NCBI GenBank assembly: GCA_015063325.1
Contig: SVUK01000017.1
Coordinates: 124,001-188,000 of the forward strand
DNA length: 64,000 bases
Reading direction: 5' to 3'
From: Oscillospiraceae bacterium
Lineage (GTDB): Bacteria > Bacillota > Clostridia > Oscillospirales > CAG-272
The notes under the pieces were generated by a model that was not told the DNA's origin, searched no databases, and saw only the letters and a list, made by a program, of their open reading frames with translations. Made by a program: the position numbers and the translations under genes. Below are positions 60,799-64,000 of this stretch, piece after piece. Position 1 is the first letter of the stretch; each line of letters starts with the position of its first letter.

Positions 60799-62044
60799 TC
60801 GTCCTTCTGTCATTGTTATCGGCGGCGGTGCCGCCGGTATGATGGCGGCAATCCGCGCCTCGGAAAACGGGGCGCAGGTTTTTATTGCAGAGCGAAATGA
60901 ACGCTTGGGGAAAAAACTTCGAATCACCGGAAAAGGGCGGTGCAATCTGACCAATCAATGCTCGCGCGACGAATTTCTTGCCAATGTTCCAACCAATCCG
61001 CGCTTTCTGTATACGGCGCTTGCCGCAATGGATCAGACGGATACGATGGCTTTTTTTGAGGGCCTCGGCGTTCCGCTGAAAGTTGAGCGCGGAAATCGCG
61101 TGTTTCCGGTTTCCGATCGCGCCGACGATATTGCCAATGCGCTTGTCGATCGATGCCGCGCTTTAGGCGTGACCATTCTGCATACCAGAGTACAGTCGAT
61201 TTTGCAAGAGAATGGAAACGTGACCGGCATCCGGACTGCCGAAGGGGATTTGAATGCCGACGCTGTCATTCTTGCCACAGGCGGAAAATCCTATCCCGGA
61301 ACGGGATCGGATGGGGACGGTTACCGCATGGCAAAAGAGATGGGACATTCCCTTAGCCCCATTCGCCCCTCCCTTGTTCCCATTGTTGAATCGGGAAGTT
61401 TGTGTGCGCAAATGCAGGGACTTTCCTTGAGAAACATTTCTTTGCACATTGTTGAAATTGCAAGCGGAAAGTCGGTTTACGAAGATTTTGGGGAACTGCT
61501 GTTTACACATTTCGGACTTTCCGGTCCGACGATCTTGTCTGCATCGGCGCATCTATCAAACATTGTGCCCGGAAAATATGAAGCGCAAATGGATCTCAAA
61601 CCGGCACTTTCGCCCGAAAAACTGGACGAGCGGCTGCTTTCGGATTTTACCAAATACAAAAATCGAGATTTTGTGAATGCACTGGGAGATCTTCTTCCGC
61701 AAAAAATGATTGAACCGTTCGTGCGCCTGACCGGAATTGATCCGCAGAAAAAAGTGAATTCCATCACCCGGGAGGAACGAAAAATCATTTTGGCGCAATT
61801 CAAATGTTTTCGTGTTCCGCTTGCCGGGCTGCGCCCCATCAGCGAGGCGATTATTACGCGCGGCGGTGTGAATATCGCCGAAGTTAATCCGAAAACCATG
61901 GAGTCTCGTATCATCAAAGGACTGTATTTTGCAGGAGAGATTCTGGACGTTGACGCCTATACCGGCGGATTCAATCTTCAAATTGCATTCTCCACAGCCA
62001 ATCTTGCCGGCGAAAATGCAGCAAGCGGTGCTTGGAGCGACTGA
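60773..62044 (+). CDS. BaiN/HI0933-like FAD-dependent oxidoreductase
   Basis: 423 residues. FAD-binding GGGAAGMMAAIRASENGAQV and the family motif KKLRITGKGRCNLTN, then ILATGGKSYPGTGSDGDGYRMA and the C-terminal GEILDVDAYTGGFNLQIAFSTA. BaiN reduces bile-acid enones in gut Clostridia; most homologues have no known substrate. It overlaps the regulator by 26 bases, so the start at 60773 is supported by context rather than a strong ribosome site. Confidence 0.93.
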   Translation: MFTIKRIPDRPSVIVIGGGAAGMMAAIRASENGAQVFIAERNERLGKKLRITGKGRCNLTNQCSRDEFLANVPTNPRFLYTALAAMDQTDTMAFFEGLGVPLKVERGNRVFPVSDRADDIANALVDRCRALGVTILHTRVQSILQENGNVTGIRTAEGDLNADAVILATGGKSYPGTGSDGDGYRMAKEMGHSLSPIRPSLVPIVESGSLCAQMQGLSLRNISLHIVEIASGKSVYEDFGELLFTHFGLSGPTILSASAHLSNIVPGKYEAQMDLKPALSPEKLDERLLSDFTKYKNRDFVNALGDLLPQKMIEPFVRLTGIDPQKKVNSITREERKIILAQFKCFRVPLAGLRPISEAIITRGGVNIAEVNPKTMESRIIKGLYFAGEILDVDAYTGGFNLQIAFSTANLAGENAASGAWSD

Positions 62045-62074
62045 TCACACATTCCAAGAAAGAAGGAATTGAAT

Positions 62075-62749
62075 ATGAGCTTTCAAATTGCATTGGACGG
62101 ACCGAGCGGAGCCGGAAAATCAACCGTAGCCAAAGCGCTTGCCGCAAAAATGAACTTGATTTATGTCGATACCGGTGCGCTTTACCGAGCTATCGGACTT
62201 TATACGCAAAGAAAAGGTGTAGACCCCCGGAATGCCGTGGGTGTTGAAAATCTGCTTCCCGAGATTTCGCTGGAATTGCGTTACGACGCCGACGGCACAC
62301 AGCAGGTTTACCTAAACGGGGAAGCGACGGGAAATCAGATTCGCACACCGGAAATTTCCATGTACGCGTCCGCCGTTTCGGCAATTCCTGCCGTTCGAGC
62401 TTTTCTTTTGGATACCCAGCGCCGGATTGCGGAAAAAAACGATGTGGTGATGGACGGTCGAGATATCGGAACCGTGATCCTTCCCAATGCCAATGTGAAA
62501 ATCTTTTTGACTGCAAACGACGAATGCCGCGCAAAACGCCGCTGGTTGGAGCTGAAGGAGAAGGGAATGGAACCCTCCTACGAAAGCGTTCTTGAGGATA
62601 TGCGCCGCCGTGACCATAACGACAGCACGCGCACCATTGCCCCTGCCGTTGCCGCGCCGGATGCCGTTTTGTTGGATAGCTCGGATTTAACGATTGATGA
62701 GTGTGTTGCAAAAATTGAGACGATTGCTCTTTCAAAACGAAAAAAATGA
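62075..62749 (+). CDS. cmk: cytidylate kinase
   Basis: 224 residues. Phosphorylates CMP and dCMP. P-loop ALDGPSGAGKSTVAKALA, YVDTGALYRAIGLY, VVMDGRDIGTVILPNA and the DHNDSTR lid region match Cmk. AGAAGGAA lies six bases before ATG 62075. The stop overlaps the next gene; cmk followed by ispH-rpsA is a known Clostridia order. Confidence 0.97.
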   Translation: MSFQIALDGPSGAGKSTVAKALAAKMNLIYVDTGALYRAIGLYTQRKGVDPRNAVGVENLLPEISLELRYDADGTQQVYLNGEATGNQIRTPEISMYASAVSAIPAVRAFLLDTQRRIAEKNDVVMDGRDIGTVILPNANVKIFLTANDECRAKRRWLELKEKGMEPSYESVLEDMRRRDHNDSTRTIAPAVAAPDAVLLDSSDLTIDECVAKIETIALSKRKK

Positions 62750-64000
62750 TGGAAAATACCGCAAAAAAGCCGTCGGTGATTCTTGCGGAACACGCCGGAT
62801 TTTGTTTCGGCGTACAGCGAGCAACCGATCGATTGGAAGAAGCGCTTGCAAATGCCCTTCCGGGCGAGACGGTTTGTACGCTCGGACAGTTGATCCACAA
62901 CGAGGGATATAACGAGCGCCTGAAAAAACAAGGGGTTCGCATGATTACCGAAGCGGAAATCTCCGAACTTGCAAAAAAGGCAAGTGCCGATCATCCGGTA
63001 ACGATTCTGATTCGCGCGCATGGATGCTCTCGCGAAATTCAGGAAAGTTTGGATCAATGTGTTGCAAGGAATCCTTTTTTTCGGGTTTTGGATTGTACCT
63101 GTCCTTATGTTAAAAAGATACATAAAATTGCAAAAGAGAACAGCAGTTCGGAGAACGTTTTCTTCTTGATCGGCGCCGCGAATCATCCTGAAGTCGTTGG
63201 GATTATGAGCTATTTTGAAGGGGAAAAATATGTTTTTTCGTCCGATGAAGAACTTTTCGAGACACTAAAAAATACCCCCCTTGGCAAAATCACCAAAAAA
63301 ACGCCTCTCATGGCGGCACAAACGACCTTGAATTTGGTCAATTGGGAAAAAAGTCAACAAATTATCAAAAATCTATATACAAATGCGGTCATTTTTGATA
63401 CAATATGTAGTGTTACTGAACAAAGACAGAATGAGGCAAGCTCTCTTTCCGCTCTTTGTGACGGGATGATCGTCATCGGCGGCAGGGAAAGCTCCAATAC
63501 CGCCAAATTGTATCAAATCTGTAAGGCAAACTGTGAAAAAACCATATGGATCACAGAAGCTGCCGCGCTGGATACCGGTGCCTTTGAAGGTGCCCAAAAG
63601 ATCGGAATTGTTGCAGGCGCTTCAACGCCGCGCAAGGAAATAGAGGAGGTATATCAAACCATGAGCGAAATGAATGAAAATTTCGAACAAATGCTTGAAG
63701 AGCAGTGCTCAACTTTAAATACAGGAGACGTCGTTATCGGAACCGTTACGCAAGTAACCGACAATGAGTTGCAACTCGACCTCGGCACCAGCGTTACCGG
63801 CTACATCAAAGCGGATCAGATTTCTGACGATCCTGCACTCAAGTTGACCGAAACCTTCAAAAAGGGTGACAAAGTTGAAGCTTTCGTCATCCGCGTCAGC
63901 GATGTGGAGGGCGTTGCCGAACTCTCGAAAAAGAGAGTGGACGCTGACCGCAACTGGCAAAACATCGTCGCAGCCTGCGAAGAAAAAACGATTTTGGAAG
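62746..64000 (+). CDS. ispH: IspH-S1 fusion: HMBPP reductase plus ribosomal protein S1 domains, 3' partial
   Basis: 418 codons visible; runs off the window. Residues about 1-300 are IspH, the 4Fe-4S enzyme ending the MEP pathway: AGFCFGVQRA, CTCPYVKKIH, ANHPEVVG, the segment FDTICSVTEQRQ and GRESSNTAK. From about residue 325 an S1 OB-fold begins (GTVTQVTDNELQLDLGTSVTGYIKADQ), the first of probably several. The fusion is known in Clostridia. ATG 62746 (or 62749) overlaps the cmk stop. Confidence 0.95.
   Translation, partial: MMENTAKKPSVILAEHAGFCFGVQRATDRLEEALANALPGETVCTLGQLIHNEGYNERLKKQGVRMITEAEISELAKKASADHPVTILIRAHGCSREIQESLDQCVARNPFFRVLDCTCPYVKKIHKIAKENSSSENVFFLIGAANHPEVVGIMSYFEGEKYVFSSDEELFETLKNTPLGKITKKTPLMAAQTTLNLVNWEKSQQIIKNLYTNAVIFDTICSVTEQRQNEASSLSALCDGMIVIGGRESSNTAKLYQICKANCEKTIWITEAAALDTGAFEGAQKIGIVAGASTPRKEIEEVYQTMSEMNENFEQMLEEQCSTLNTGDVVIGTVTQVTDNELQLDLGTSVTGYIKADQISDDPALKLTETFKKGDKVEAFVIRVSDVEGVAELSKKRVDADRNWQNIVAACEEKTILE

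Noticed and set aside
1-64000. tRNA, rRNA, CRISPR arrays, insertion sequences, prophage genes
   Set aside because: I searched for their hallmarks (cloverleaf and CCA ends, regular spaced repeats, transposase or integrase motifs) and saw none that would stand up.

Overview
The window is a gene-dense chromosomal segment from a low-to-mid GC Gram-positive anaerobe of the class Clostridia. The evidence is an Enterococcus/Clostridium-type V-ATPase operon, an SLH-domain surface protein, an IspH-S1 fusion, MecA, NrdR, CarD, KtrAB, a DUF6514-like protein, and strong Shine-Dalgarno sites with TTGACA/TATAAT promoters, many of them with an extended -10. A gut lineage near Oscillospiraceae or Christensenellales would fit, but the family cannot be fixed from this sequence alone. 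I see no insertion sequence, prophage, CRISPR array, tRNA or rRNA gene. The DNA looks like core chromosome, and anything unusual lies in individual proteins rather than in a mobile island.

Layout. Bases 1-985 hold the end of a DtxR/MntR-type regulator and an orphan gene. Bases 1004-9963 hold a nine-gene V-ATPase operon (ntpFIKECGABD order) with its own promoter and terminator, followed by carD. Bases 10637-14420 on the minus strand hold tsaE-tsaB-rpiB-ispD-ispF-rpe, joining tRNA t6A synthesis, the pentose phosphate pathway and the MEP isoprenoid pathway. Minus-strand DUF896 and rpmB follow. Bases 15218-20486 hold an SLH surface protein, a small membrane protein, a DUF6514-like protein, nrdR, an aminotransferase and aroC. 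Bases 20562-30000 form an envelope and accessory zone: a lipoprotein, an MBOAT acyltransferase with a DHHW partner, mecA, a nuclease-helicase fusion, a second aminotransferase, and a DUF4358 lipoprotein with an SGNH hydrolase.

Bases 30207-56609 are one plus-strand run of 27 genes with no convincing internal terminator and about eleven start/stop overlaps: nusB, a TsaD-like paralogue, xseA, ktrB, ktrA, xseB, ispA, a DUF212 protein, tlyA, nadK, argR, recN, ybaK, argS, yebC, a DEDDh exonuclease of unusual architecture, a DUF2007 protein, thiI, a phosphoribosyltransferase, an archaeal-type aspS, a U32 peptidase, uppP, an RNase M5-like Toprim protein, an endonuclease IV-like TIM barrel, pcrA, a large lipoprotein and nth. 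After minus-strand rpsU come a PHP phosphoesterase, an HtrA protease, an RpiR regulator, a BaiN/HI0933-like flavoprotein, cmk and an ispH-rpsA fusion that runs off the end.

Two themes recur. One is isoprenoid and cell-wall carrier supply: ispD, ispF, ispH, ispA and uppP. The other is DNA repair: xseAB, recN, pcrA, nth, the nuclease-helicase and the exonuclease. The best candidates for undescribed biology are the exonuclease with a duplicated N-terminal module (43415-44527), the Cas4/RecB-like nuclease fused to an XPD-type helicase (24880-27309), the TsaD-like paralogue (30620-31561), and the uppP/Toprim/TIM-barrel overlapping trio (49342-51703).
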